This document shows, in pieces, positions 12,390-19,426 of a stretch of 19,426 nucleotides of DNA. Every line of letters begins with the position of its first letter. Position 1 is the stretch's first letter. The stretch covers positions 1 through 19,426 of the forward strand of contig JAZRVV010000021.1 in NCBI GenBank assembly GCA_045599345.1, written 5' to 3'. The position numbers and the translations under genes were made by a program. The DNA comes from UBA1227 sp045599345. GTDB taxonomy: Bacteria; Bacillota; Clostridia; Oscillospirales; Acutalibacteraceae. The notes beneath the pieces are model-generated. The model searched no databases. It worked only from the letters and a program-made list of their open reading frames with translations, and was not told the origin of the DNA.

Positions 12390-13721
12390 TTAAAGCGCAA
12401 CAGTCTCTTCTTCAGTCGTTGTCTCAGAGGTTGATTCAACCTCTGTAGTTGTCTCTGATGTGGATTCTTCTGTTGTTGTAGTGGTAGTAGTAGTGGTTGT
12501 TGTCGTCGTTGTTGGAGGTTGAGTTGTGGTAACCTCAACCGGTTCAACAACGATGGCCTGACAGCCAAGCAAGTTGTACTTGCTTGAGAAGGCCGATTGC
12601 GAATACGTTACAAGGCCCCTGCCGTATGGGTCCATAAGGCTGACGGTGCCTGATGTGTATCCGCAAAGTACAAACACGTGGGTACCACGTGGATACTCGA
12701 AGTACTGGTCAGTACCTTCGATATACCACCAGTTACATGTGGTAGGCTGCTTCATATTGTATGTTGCCCATACAATCATAGGGCAGCCTTTATCAAGGTA
12801 ACTGCAGAGTGTTGCAAGTGAACTACCAGTAATATTCTTTACCCTGTGCTGTGGACCAAGGAAACGTCCTACTGCACCTGTGACAACTGGTGCAAATGCA
12901 CCATATCCAGGTTTGGAATCAGTATATGTGCTACGTGGATCACCAACGAACTTGGAATAAATTGATGGTCCGTATGGTTTGCCATTCTTCTCATATATGT
13001 ATCCTGTTGGGATAGAGTTAATCACTGAATCAAGCGAGACGCCATAGCCCCAGAAACGAAGGAGCATCGTTGCTGACGCCGCTTCACAACCCGTTGGGTA
13101 TGTTGGAAGCTGGCTTACGTATGGCACCGATAGCATAACGCTCTTTGGTGCGGCTACTGGCGCAGAACTGCCTGCGGCACGCTTGTACACCTGAGTCGGA
13201 GCCTGTGTCGGCGCATATGTCGCCGTCTCCTCCTCAGTCGTTGTTTCAGTCGTCGTAACAACGGCTGTTGTTGTCTCCTGTGTCGTTGTCTCCACTGCCA
13301 TACGGCTTACGTTTATTGCATCAACGCAAAAACTATAGCCTATGGCAAAGACAACAAACATTGCCGCCGACGCCAATATCTTGGCCGTGGTGAGCACCTC
13401 CACCGGCTTTGCCTTCGGTGCTTCACCCAGCTTCTTTATTGGCTCCGGCGCCGGCTTTGGTTCTGCCTTTTTCTCGACCGGCTTCTTCTTAGGCGCCGAC
13501 TTTTTCCCAGCCGGCTTCTTTTCAACCGGTTTTGCCTCAACCGTTTTCTTAGGAACAGGTTTCTTTTCAACAGGTTTTGCCGAAACCTTAACCTTAGGCT
13601 TTTGAGGTTGAGGTTTTTGTTGCGCAGCTTTTTTCTCAGCCTCTAACCTCTTGGCAGTTTCAACCTTGCGATTAGCCCTACTATTCTTTTTTGACTTGTT
13701 ACTTTTCTTGTTATTAGCCAT
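12390..13721 (-). CDS. Membrane-anchored C39-like cysteine peptidase
   Basis: The 443-residue protein starts with a long Lys/Pro/Ala-rich cytoplasmic segment (1-105, repeated KPVEKKP units), then one membrane helix (about 113-132) and a Thr-rich linker. The extracellular Peptidase_C39_2 domain (about 195-392) has Cys212 in GCEAAS, His348 in GTHVF and Asp364 in MDPYG, the expected catalytic set. A poly-Thr tail with 14 consecutive Thr and repeated TSETTTE follows. Such proteins probably cut wall peptides or secreted proteins; bacteriocin leader processing is not implied, since there is no ABC transporter. The Thr codon tracts resemble those in the L,D-transpeptidase. Ribosome site weak (GGGAAAG). 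Confidence 0.85.
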   Translation of the reverse strand: MANNKKSNKSKKNSRANRKVETAKRLEAEKKAAQQKPQPQKPKVKVSAKPVEKKPVPKKTVEAKPVEKKPAGKKSAPKKKPVEKKAEPKPAPEPIKKLGEAPKAKPVEVLTTAKILASAAMFVVFAIGYSFCVDAINVSRMAVETTTQETTTAVVTTTETTTEEETATYAPTQAPTQVYKRAAGSSAPVAAPKSVMLSVPYVSQLPTYPTGCEAASATMLLRFWGYGVSLDSVINSIPTGYIYEKNGKPYGPSIYSKFVGDPRSTYTDSKPGYGAFAPVVTGAVGRFLGPQHRVKNITGSSLATLCSYLDKGCPMIVWATYNMKQPTTCNWWYIEGTDQYFEYPRGTHVFVLCGYTSGTVSLMDPYGRGLVTYSQSAFSSKYNLLGCQAIVVEPVEVTTTQPPTTTTTTTTTTTTTTEESTSETTTEVESTSETTTEEETVAL

Positions 13722-13777
13722 TAACTAATCTTTCCCTTATGAACATTATTCTTTATTTACTTAATCTTATTCAACAG

Positions 13778-14878
13778 CTATTTAATAACCTTTACTATTT
13801 CTTTTTCATGATCTTTTGTAAAGTCACTTAATTCATAAGATCTAATTCTTTGATTTACTATTATTGGCACAACAAACCCATTTTTAACAAGAACCGACAA
13901 GCGGTTAATAACTGTTTTATTAGTTACTTTCAATTCTTTGCTAACTTCTATCGGTGTAAATTCCCTCTTGTACCTTTTAATGAGCAATAACAAAAGTTCT
14001 TTTTCTTTTCCTTTAAGGTAAGACAAGCTTCCTTCCACATCAGCTTCATTAGAGCTATTCTGCAAATCACATACCTTATTTGAATAAAGAAGAACCATTC
14101 TCAAAAAGTAATTTATCCAAATCTCCGGATGAGGTGGATTCTCACGTCCTGAATAATACAAAGCAGGTAATCCCATTTGAATTGACTCATAATATTCATC
14201 AATATCATAAGCAAAGTATTCTTCAAGAGAACCAATTCCATTAAACCCATATCCATTCAAATCTAAAATATATCCTGATAACAACCTTGCTGTTCTTCCG
14301 TTTCCATCTTCAAAAGGGTGAATCGTAACCAACTGATAATGCACAACTGCAGCAACAAGTAACGGATGATCATCCGTTGTGTTCACATATTCAACTAGTT
14401 CATCTATCAATTCTGGGATATCAGTATATTCAGGCGGAATATAATCAGGATTACCTGTTTTAGAATCATATACTGCAAACAGCACACCCGGTGGCATTGG
14501 TCCTCTAAAACCAATTTTTTCTTTTGAAGCACCTTTCTCTACTAATTTTTGCACATCAAGAATCAGTTCCTTCGAAAAAGGTTCTTTACGATTAACCTTT
14601 TCCTCTAAAAAATTAAGAGCAAGGAAATAGTTTCTTACTTCTTGTTCAGGTTTCAAAAAATGCTTTCTATCATCACTTTCTATTACTTCATCTACTTGCT
14701 TTTCCGATAATGGATTACCTTCTATTTTATTAGAAGCATATGAACTTTTCTTCTTAGAATTCTTACGCAATTTATTTGCAACAGTTTTTGAAAGGTTGAC
14801 AGATGACACATTATATCTGTTTTTATCAATCTCAGTAATATATTTTAAAATATCGTTTGATAATGTTACTTTAATCAT
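13778..14878 (-). CDS. Class II Fic-domain AMP-transferase with C-terminal winged helix
   Basis: Fic enzymes attach AMP from ATP to Ser/Thr/Tyr of target proteins. The core motif HPFEDGNGRTAR (187-198) is intact, including His187. The autoinhibitory helix SNKIEG (49-54, pattern S/T-x-x-x-E-G) precedes it, so this is a class II Fic that restrains itself and needs no separate antitoxin. An N-terminal Fic_N-like segment is present. The C-terminal ~80 residues (FTPIEVSKELKVTNKTVINRL) look like a winged helix, typical of the Fic/HTH group that may regulate its own promoter. I start at ATG 14878 because AAAGGATG lies upstream; a TTG six codons earlier is the alternative. Targets are unknown. Confidence 0.9.
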   Translation of the reverse strand: MIKVTLSNDILKYITEIDKNRYNVSSVNLSKTVANKLRKNSKKKSSYASNKIEGNPLSEKQVDEVIESDDRKHFLKPEQEVRNYFLALNFLEEKVNRKEPFSKELILDVQKLVEKGASKEKIGFRGPMPPGVLFAVYDSKTGNPDYIPPEYTDIPELIDELVEYVNTTDDHPLLVAAVVHYQLVTIHPFEDGNGRTARLLSGYILDLNGYGFNGIGSLEEYFAYDIDEYYESIQMGLPALYYSGRENPPHPEIWINYFLRMVLLYSNKVCDLQNSSNEADVEGSLSYLKGKEKELLLLLIKRYKREFTPIEVSKELKVTNKTVINRLSVLVKNGFVVPIIVNQRIRSYELSDFTKDHEKEIVKVIK

Positions 14879-14882
14879 AAAA

Positions 14883-14967
14883 ACACATCCTTTCAAGTAT
14901 TATTATACTCAAAAGGATGTGTATAGTCCATTAAAATTACACTATTTTTTCACTATTTTTCACTATT
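14883..14967 (-). promoter_or_regulatory. fic promoter with 11-base inverted repeat and CACTATT iterons
   Basis: On the minus strand, TGGACT (14930-14925) and a perfect TATAAT (14907-14902) are 17 bases apart. Perfect 11-base inverted arms (14883-14893 and 14912-14922, core ACACATCCTTT) bracket the -10 box. Upstream, CACTATT is repeated three times (14940, 14951, 14961), about one helical turn apart. Confidence 0.65.
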
Positions 14968-15025
14968 GTCAAGACAGGAAAATAAGAATCTAAGAATGGA
15001 TTTTCTTTCATAGTATCCACTATCT

Positions 15026-15142
15026 AATTCATCTCCTGTATTGCACAAATCAAAGTATACAATCAAGGTTTTTTGTACGAACGGCATAAAATTGGCGACA
15101 AACGGTAAAAATGGCGGTAGTTTTCACACTACCGCCATTTCA
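15026..15142. repeat. 117-base direct repeat, copy A
   Basis: This copy matches 15787-15903 with two mismatches. It contains TACGAACGG, a hairpin of 12 bp at its right end, and, on the minus strand, TTGATT-N17-CAATAC. It ends at the base before the yafQ stop codon and lies upstream of fic on the minus strand. Confidence 0.95.
15109..15140 (-). terminator. Terminator of dinJ-yafQ (within repeat A)
   Basis: AAATGGCGGTAG (15109-15120) pairs perfectly with CTACCGCCATTT (15129-15140) around TTTTCACA. On the minus strand it is followed by a short U-run and sits just past the yafQ stop codon. Confidence 0.75.
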
Positions 15143-15421
15143 TCAAAACAAGTCACTATGCGTGCCGGTTCTAATCAATTGCAAAATCAATTTGTCATTT
15201 TTGATTCTATATACCAATAACCAATCTGGCTCAATATGGCACTCTCTTACACCCATGCTCTTTTTTATCCCTTTTAAAGGATGATCGTTATATTTGGCTG
15301 GCAAAACCTCTTCATTTTTAAGCAATGAAATGACATCCATTAATTTAGCCATATCATAACCTCGTTTTGTAGCCAATTTATAGTCTTTTTTAAATTGATT
15401 AGAAAATTCAATCGTCAACAT
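15143..15421 (-). CDS. yafQ: YafQ-family type II toxin (RelE fold ribonuclease)
   Basis: The 92-residue protein has the RelE/YafQ fold and signature ends: FKKDYKLATKRGYD near the start, ending RECHIEPDWLLVYRI and LIRTGTHSDLF. YafQ toxins cut mRNA at the ribosome A site. His-61 and His-88-type positions with the final Phe are typical of active enzymes. Its start overlaps the end of the antitoxin gene by 14 bases, so the two are translated together. The toxin stop codon abuts repeat A, whose hairpin serves as terminator. Confidence 0.92.
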   Translation of the reverse strand: MLTIEFSNQFKKDYKLATKRGYDMAKLMDVISLLKNEEVLPAKYNDHPLKGIKKSMGVRECHIEPDWLLVYRIKNDKLILQLIRTGTHSDLF

Positions 15422-15677
15422 TTAAAGCCTCCAACAATTCATCTACGGAATTGTAAGGCCCATTCATTTCACCCTGGTTAGCAGCCTTGATAGCCGATAT
15501 CGTTGAAGCATTTGGTACATTCTTTCGCACTTCAAAAGGAAGACGCTGTTCACGAATAGACTGACGCAAAAACACATTAAAAGCTGTTGATAAACTCATA
15601 CCTAAATCTTTGTACAATATCTCAGCCTCTTGCTTCAAAGATTCATCAACTCTAAAAGTCACATTTACCGTTGACAT
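15408..15677 (-). CDS. dinJ: DinJ/RelB-family antitoxin
   Basis: An 89-residue ribbon-helix-helix antitoxin: the strand VNVTFRVDESLKQEAEILY is followed by LGMSLSTAFNVFLRQSI, the DNA-binding core (about 3-45). The C-terminal tail is the toxin-wrapping part. It lies before the toxin and overlaps it, the normal order. The complex would repress its own promoter; inverted repeats lie across the -10 box and start codon region. Its ATG is preceded by GAGGCG at a workable distance. Confidence 0.92.
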   Translation of the reverse strand: MSTVNVTFRVDESLKQEAEILYKDLGMSLSTAFNVFLRQSIREQRLPFEVRKNVPNASTISAIKAANQGEMNGPYNSVDELLEALNVDD

Positions 15678-15732
15678 AATATCGCCTCTTTTCTGTCAAT
15701 ATTATGATAACATGTCGCATCAACAGCGTCAA
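15675..15732 (-). promoter_or_regulatory. dinJ-yafQ promoter with operator
   Basis: On the minus strand, TTGACG (15732-15727) and TATCAT (15709-15704) are 17 bases apart. CATAATAT (15675-15682) and ATATTATG (15699-15706) form an inverted repeat from the -10 box into the start codon, a fitting site for autorepression by the RHH antitoxin. The wider gap 15678-15990 otherwise holds repeat B and the abiE promoter. Confidence 0.6.
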
Positions 15733-15786
15733 CAATAATTTGTGCTAAATATGTGCAATTGCCGTGCATATTATGTAGGCATTTAC

Positions 15787-15903
15787 AATTCATCTCCTAT
15801 ATTGCACAAATCAAAGTATACAGTCAAGGTTTTTTGTACGAACGGCATAAAATTGGCGACAAACGGTAAAAATGGCGGTAGTTTTCACACTACCGCCATT
15901 TCA
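15787..15903. repeat. 117-base direct repeat, copy B
   Basis: Second copy of the repeat, 761 bases from copy A, in the same direction. Its hairpin (15870-15901) stands between two divergent operons, where no transcript needs terminating, which suggests a copied cassette edge. On the minus strand TTGACT-N17-CAATAT could act as an extra promoter toward dinJ. Confidence 0.95.
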
Positions 15904-15904
15904 A

Positions 15905-15976
15905 TTGACTATTTTATCAAATTATCGTATAATATCGATTGACAAAATCGAAAACATAAATTTCATTTTCGTCAAT
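15905..15976 (+). promoter_or_regulatory. abiEi-abiEii promoter and candidate operator
   Basis: TTGACT (15905-15910) and TATAAT (15928-15933) are 17 bases apart. Downstream, ATTGAC (15939-15944) and GTCAAT (15971-15976), with CGAAAA and TTTTCG between, form an imperfect inverted repeat. AbiEi antitoxins are known to repress at inverted repeats in such leaders. Confidence 0.7.
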
Positions 15977-15990
15977 AAGGAGGTGCAAAC

Positions 15991-16614
15991 GTGCTTTACG
16001 ACTACATTTTAGAGAACTATGAAAAAGGTGAATTAATATTCGCAGAAGATATTGATCTTGGCATGTCACCAGGGAACAAACGCCAGCAATTAAAAAATTT
16101 AGTCGATGCCGGCAAACTTGTACGCTATGAACATGGCACATATTACATCCCAGGTAACACCATCTTTGGATGCATTGAAGCTAGAATTCCATACAACACC
16201 TATATAAAGGAGAAATACATTTCTCGTAAAGATAAGAGAATAGGATTTTATGGCGGTTTCAATTTGATTAACCAAATTGGCTTAACTAGCCAAGTCCCAT
16301 TCAGACAAGAAATAGTGACCAACAATATTGCGGCTCAAATGAAGCGTATCACTCACGGAAGGCAAGAATTCATTTTGAGGAAACCAAAGGTAGAAGTAAC
16401 ACAAGAAAACCTCTACTATCTTATCCTCCTTGAAGCATTAGAAAACTATGACACATATGCTGAATTCAGAGGAGAAGAAGGTGGAAAAACACTCAAACGA
16501 TTTATTTCAAGAAGCAATATCGATAAAGATGAATTCCAAAAATACTTGCCGTACTATTCTGACAAAATCTATAAACCTATATATGAAATGAGGCTTTTTG
16601 ATGTACTTACATAG
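15991..16614 (+). CDS. abiEi: AbiEi-family antitoxin (type IV toxin-antitoxin)
   Basis: A 207-residue protein whose N-terminal ~60 residues form a winged helix (LGMSPGNKRQQLKNLVDAGK, then EHGTYYIPG), as in AbiEi antitoxins that repress their own operon. The C-terminal domain is the antitoxin part, which counters the toxin without forming a stable complex. It starts at GTG 15991, 7 bases after AAGGAGG. It is followed by the toxin gene with a 14-base overlap. AbiE systems cause abortive infection of phages in several Gram-positive bacteria; that role here is inferred from the family. Confidence 0.88.
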   Translation: MLYDYILENYEKGELIFAEDIDLGMSPGNKRQQLKNLVDAGKLVRYEHGTYYIPGNTIFGCIEARIPYNTYIKEKYISRKDKRIGFYGGFNLINQIGLTSQVPFRQEIVTNNIAAQMKRITHGRQEFILRKPKVEVTQENLYYLILLEALENYDTYAEFRGEEGGKTLKRFISRSNIDKDEFQKYLPYYSDKIYKPIYEMRLFDVLT

Positions 16615-17518
16615 CGATAAATCAGAATTTGTAAAGGCGATATCTTATGCTGCCGATATGTTAGATATTGAGCCTGCATTCATTGAAAAAGATTATTATG
16701 CTGTACTATTTCTAGACTTGTTATCCAAAGAAGAACCTTCTCTTGTTTTTAAAGGTGGTACTTGCCTATCAAAATGTCACAAGGTGATAGACAGGTTTTC
16801 AGAGGATGTTGATATCACAATTTATGGTGATAAAAAGCCAACAGAAGGTCAAAGAAGGCATTTTAAACAAAGCATTGTAAAAGTTTCAGAAGAGTTGGGA
16901 TTAAACATAGTTAATTTAGAGAACACACGTAGCCGTCGTGATTTTAACAGATATCAAGTCGACTATAATCCTATTTTTACATCTGATGTTTCGGAACAAT
17001 ATTTACTGGTTGAAACCTCATCATTCCAACCCGTCTATCCTATCGTACAAAAAAATATGAATAGTTATGTCAGTCACTATCTAGCTCATGAAACAGCTCC
17101 AATTGAAGTTCTCGATTATTATCATCTGTTTCCATTTTCAATAAGCACAATTTCACTCGAGCGAACATTTATTGATAAAACCTTCGCACTGTGTGATTAT
17201 TATGTGCGAGGCGAAATGACAAGAAATTCTCGTCACATCTATGACATTCACAAGATTTATCCACAAATAGAAATAAATGAAGATTTCTTTGAATTATTTG
17301 AAAGAGTAAGGCAAGACAGAGAAAGTGATGCAACTTGCGTATCTGCGGCAAAAGATTTCTCAGTTTCTTCAACACTTAAAGAAATCATCAAAACTGAAGC
17401 ATACAAAACCGATTACAAACGTTTAACAGCAGGCATGATTATGGATAAAACAACTTACAACGATGCAATTAAAACCCTTAAAACAGTTGCCAACAAACTG
17501 GCATCCCAAAACAAATAA
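16601..17518 (+). CDS. abiEii: AbiEii-family nucleotidyltransferase toxin
   Basis: The 305-residue toxin has the nucleotidyltransferase motifs: GGTCLSK (about 52-58) with DRFSEDVDI (about 64-72, the catalytic D-x-D), then FIDKTFAL and RHIYDIHKI further on, matching AbiEii motifs III and IV. The first motif carries Cys where the family commonly has Ser (GGTSLSK). These toxins transfer nucleotides, in characterised cases to tRNA, and stop growth. I start at ATG 16601; a TTG directly before it also opens the frame. An AGG site lies 8 bases upstream, inside abiEi. The stop codon is followed at once by the hairpin terminator. Confidence 0.9.
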   Translation: MYLHSDKSEFVKAISYAADMLDIEPAFIEKDYYAVLFLDLLSKEEPSLVFKGGTCLSKCHKVIDRFSEDVDITIYGDKKPTEGQRRHFKQSIVKVSEELGLNIVNLENTRSRRDFNRYQVDYNPIFTSDVSEQYLLVETSSFQPVYPIVQKNMNSYVSHYLAHETAPIEVLDYYHLFPFSISTISLERTFIDKTFALCDYYVRGEMTRNSRHIYDIHKIYPQIEINEDFFELFERVRQDRESDATCVSAAKDFSVSSTLKEIIKTEAYKTDYKRLTAGMIMDKTTYNDAIKTLKTVANKLASQNK

Positions 17519-17551
17519 AAATGGCGGGAGTTTTCACACTACCGCCATTTT
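17518..17551. terminator. Terminator of abiE, third copy of the repeat hairpin
   Basis: AAAATGGCGG (17518-17527) pairs with CCGCCATTTT (17542-17551) around the same TTTTCACA loop region as in repeats A and B, with one mismatch in the stem (G17528 against A17541). Only the hairpin is shared here; the rest of the 117-base repeat is absent. Confidence 0.85.
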
Positions 17552-17560
17552 GTTATTCAG

Positions 17561-19285
17561 TTAGCCTGCGTCTCTTTCCTTCTTTGTGCAAAACACAATA
17601 AGTCCAAGACCAAGTACTGTTACGCTAGCCATTGCTAATACAACTGTTGCTGTGCTAACAAAGCCCATTGGAGCATCCGTGTTTTCGATGATTTCATCCT
17701 CTACTGCTGGGTCTGGAACAGTTGGATCGATGATAGTGAATTCTGTGATTGCATAGCCATTGGTTGATACAATCTGAATTCTATGTTTACCAGCACTGAG
17801 TGTTTCAAGGAAGTTGGCGCTCAATTCAACGATTGTTGAGCCTTCTTTAACTGTATAGTTTGTTTTATCGACTTCCTTGTTGTCTACAAGTACTTTTTGG
17901 AACTTGTCAAAGTCTGCTGCAGATTTGAATGTTAAACCATTTGATGAACCTTTAGTCCAAGTTTGATCTTTGCCATCAAGCATTTCATATACATTGTTTG
18001 CTACTGTTAGAGCTGGTGTTGAACCATCAGCTGAAAGTGCAAGCGAATCAACTACTTGCGTGCCATATGTGAGAGTACATTCACAATTTACTACAGGGGT
18101 GCTAAGTGCCTGTGCCTCATCATTTTGTGTGTTGCTAGCATAGAGCATCATCTCACTTGGGAATGTGAATGGACCAGAAAAATTGTGAGCATGTTCTGTA
18201 TCAAAATTTGGATAGTATTCAGGATCATTGCAAGTTGCAACAGCAGCTTTAGTAGCAGATGCATAGAGGTCAACGTTTGAAAATTCCATTCCAGCAAATG
18301 ATGCAATTCCCATTGAGTTTTCACCATTTGCCACAGCTGTTACTTTACAGTCATGAAGTTTAAATGGAAGCGCTTTATCTCCAACCCTATTGTACTGGAG
18401 GTTTTTAAGAGCATAACCACCCACACAATCTGCTTCCAGTTTTAGTACGCAATTTGAAATGTCGGCACCTGATACTGACAAAGCGCCAGAAAGTTCGTAT
18501 GTAGCCTTGCTATCAATTGAGCCACCAGTCATTTCTAGATAACCAAAACCAAGTCCATCGCCTGAGAGTGAAGTGATTGTACCTCCGCTTATGTAAGCGT
18601 CACCCTCTGCCATTAGAGCACAAGAGTACTCTTTTGGAATATCAATATTAATTGAGCCACCCTTTAATACGAAGTCGCCTGTATCACCATGACCTGTCCA
18701 CACTTCAATACCATCAGCACGAGCGGTGTTTTTGATATCAATCTTACCGTTGGTCATAGTAAGCGCATCACATTTTAAGGCCACTAAGCTTTGAACGCTC
18801 GAATCAATGGTGAGCGTTCCATCATTCATCGTAAAGAGTCCCTTACACCAAAGGCCATATTCATAGCCATCTGTTGTGACAAAGTTCACATCACCTTTGT
18901 TTAGTGTAAATGACTTAACGAGCAAGCCTGTGTAATATCCCGGATGGTCACCCTCTGTTTGACCATCATATCCCAAAATAGTAATTTTACCATCACTGTT
19001 TATTACAAGATTACATTCTTCCTCAGGTATTCCTATTGGAGAATCCACGCCACCTTCGGCAGCCGAAAAATCACACAAGATTGTAAGGTCAGAACCGTTA
19101 ATTGTTAATGTGTTTGAACTCGCATCAACACTTATCCTGCTGTCTGTTGGCAAAATCAAATTGCCTTGACTGTCCTCAACTATGATGAATAGCTCCGGAA
19201 CATCATCCTCAGCCAAAGCACTAATTGGCACAATGCAAAGGATCATTGCAAGTGCCAAGATGATGGTTAGAATTTTCTTATTCAT
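17561..19285 (-). CDS. Secreted beta-helix surface protein with C-terminal membrane anchor
   Basis: The 574-residue protein has a signal peptide (1-25, cut after ISALA) and then many short strand repeats of the 'LTMTNGKIDI', 'LEMTGGSIDS', 'AYISGGTITS' type (about 110-330), typical of right-handed parallel beta-helices. An Ig-like X2-type module follows (about 465-518, VDNKEVDKTNYTVKEGSTIV), the kind found in Clostridia wall proteins. It ends in a membrane helix (about 542-566) and a short positive tail (KKERDAG). No LPxTG or similar motif is visible before the helix (NTDAPMG), so it is probably membrane-anchored. Binding to sugars or to other cells is plausible only. Start: GGAGGG 8 bases upstream. 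Confidence 0.75.
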   Translation of the reverse strand: MNKKILTIILALAMILCIVPISALAEDDVPELFIIVEDSQGNLILPTDSRISVDASSNTLTINGSDLTILCDFSAAEGGVDSPIGIPEEECNLVINSDGKITILGYDGQTEGDHPGYYTGLLVKSFTLNKGDVNFVTTDGYEYGLWCKGLFTMNDGTLTIDSSVQSLVALKCDALTMTNGKIDIKNTARADGIEVWTGHGDTGDFVLKGGSINIDIPKEYSCALMAEGDAYISGGTITSLSGDGLGFGYLEMTGGSIDSKATYELSGALSVSGADISNCVLKLEADCVGGYALKNLQYNRVGDKALPFKLHDCKVTAVANGENSMGIASFAGMEFSNVDLYASATKAAVATCNDPEYYPNFDTEHAHNFSGPFTFPSEMMLYASNTQNDEAQALSTPVVNCECTLTYGTQVVDSLALSADGSTPALTVANNVYEMLDGKDQTWTKGSSNGLTFKSAADFDKFQKVLVDNKEVDKTNYTVKEGSTIVELSANFLETLSAGKHRIQIVSTNGYAITEFTIIDPTVPDPAVEDEIIENTDAPMGFVSTATVVLAMASVTVLGLGLIVFCTKKERDAG

Positions 19286-19316
19286 GATAATCCCTCCTAT
19301 TTAGGAATAGCTCATC

Positions 19317-19426
19317 TTATTGATAGATACCCTTTTGAATTAAATATTTTTTGACATTTTCTAAAAAAGATTCAACCTCTTCTATAACATCGATAGTTTC
19401 TTCATCGCTTGGCTGATAAAAATCTT
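19317..19426 (-). CDS. C-terminal end of an unidentified protein (runs off right edge)
   Basis: Thirty-five codons are visible, ending at TAA (19319-19317): an acidic helical segment DEETIDVIEEVESFLENVKK then YLIQKGIYQ. This tail resembles the end of HEPN-type proteins, but it is too short to decide. It lies 31 bases upstream of the surface protein gene in the same direction, with that gene's ribosome site between them. Confidence 0.45.
   Translation of the reverse strand, partial: DFYQPSDEETIDVIEEVESFLENVKKYLIQKGIYQ

Noticed and set aside
12380..12568. Gln/Leu/Arg-rich ORF within the Thr-rich tail of the C39 peptidase
   Set aside because: Frame-shifted reading of the ACN-repeat tract, a common artefact.
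14940..14967. CACTATT repeats as a possible CRISPR-like or origin iteron array
   Set aside because: Only three 7-base units at 10-11 base spacing, no spacers, no cas or replication gene; better seen as operator sites of fic.
15665..15793. 42-codon minus-strand ORF between repeat B and dinJ
   Set aside because: AGGAG is only one base from its ATG, it spans the dinJ promoter and operator, and the composition (many Cys/His) is not protein-like.

Overview
The window is AT-rich, with strong Gram-positive ribosome binding sites (AGGAGG-type), DinJ-YafQ and AbiE toxin-antitoxin genes, double-glycine leader peptides, and threonine-rich membrane-anchored wall enzymes. This fits a Bacillota (Firmicutes) of the class Clostridia, most likely a gut or rumen Lachnospiraceae-like species. 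That placement rests on gene style and not on a marker gene. No rRNA, tRNA or CRISPR array is visible.

Left part (1-4300): the start of an IS30-type transposase runs off the left edge. Three minus-strand genes follow: an ADP-ribosylglycohydrolase with a C-terminal SseB-like extension, a macrodomain protein with a helical C-terminal domain, and a SIMPL (DUF541) protein. The first two both act on ADP-ribose. Next come two divergent genes for tiny peptides with double-glycine leaders, 47 and 51 residues long. Their facing promoters carry the same 36-base layout in inverted orientation. Neither peptide appears in standard gene-length cut-offs, and no exporter or modification enzyme is nearby. A 75-residue orphan protein follows.

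Middle (4300-9400): on the plus strand are a serine alpha/beta hydrolase and an AAA ATPase with DUF4143. The ATPase has a promoter containing a palindrome and flanked by a 33-base perfect repeat. Opposing them is a minus-strand operon: DUF2130 coiled-coil protein, then L,D-transpeptidase, then HXXEE membrane protein.

Rearranged zone (9360-11115): this holds two overlapping small acidic ORFs and two copies of a BrnT toxin/antitoxin module. Both toxins are broken while both antitoxins stay open. There is also a truncated Rpn-type nuclease fragment, a 64-base repeat present twice, and a nested inverted-repeat structure.

Right part (11119-19426): a type II NADH dehydrogenase-like flavoprotein and a membrane-anchored C39-like cysteine peptidase lead into a stress/defence cluster. 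The cluster consists of a class II Fic AMP-transferase with an inverted-repeat operator, a DinJ-YafQ module, and an AbiEi-AbiEii module. A 117-base direct repeat (2 mismatches) flanks DinJ-YafQ, and its terminator hairpin recurs after AbiEii, which gives the region a cassette-like look. A secreted, C-terminally membrane-anchored beta-helix surface protein and the end of one more gene close the window.
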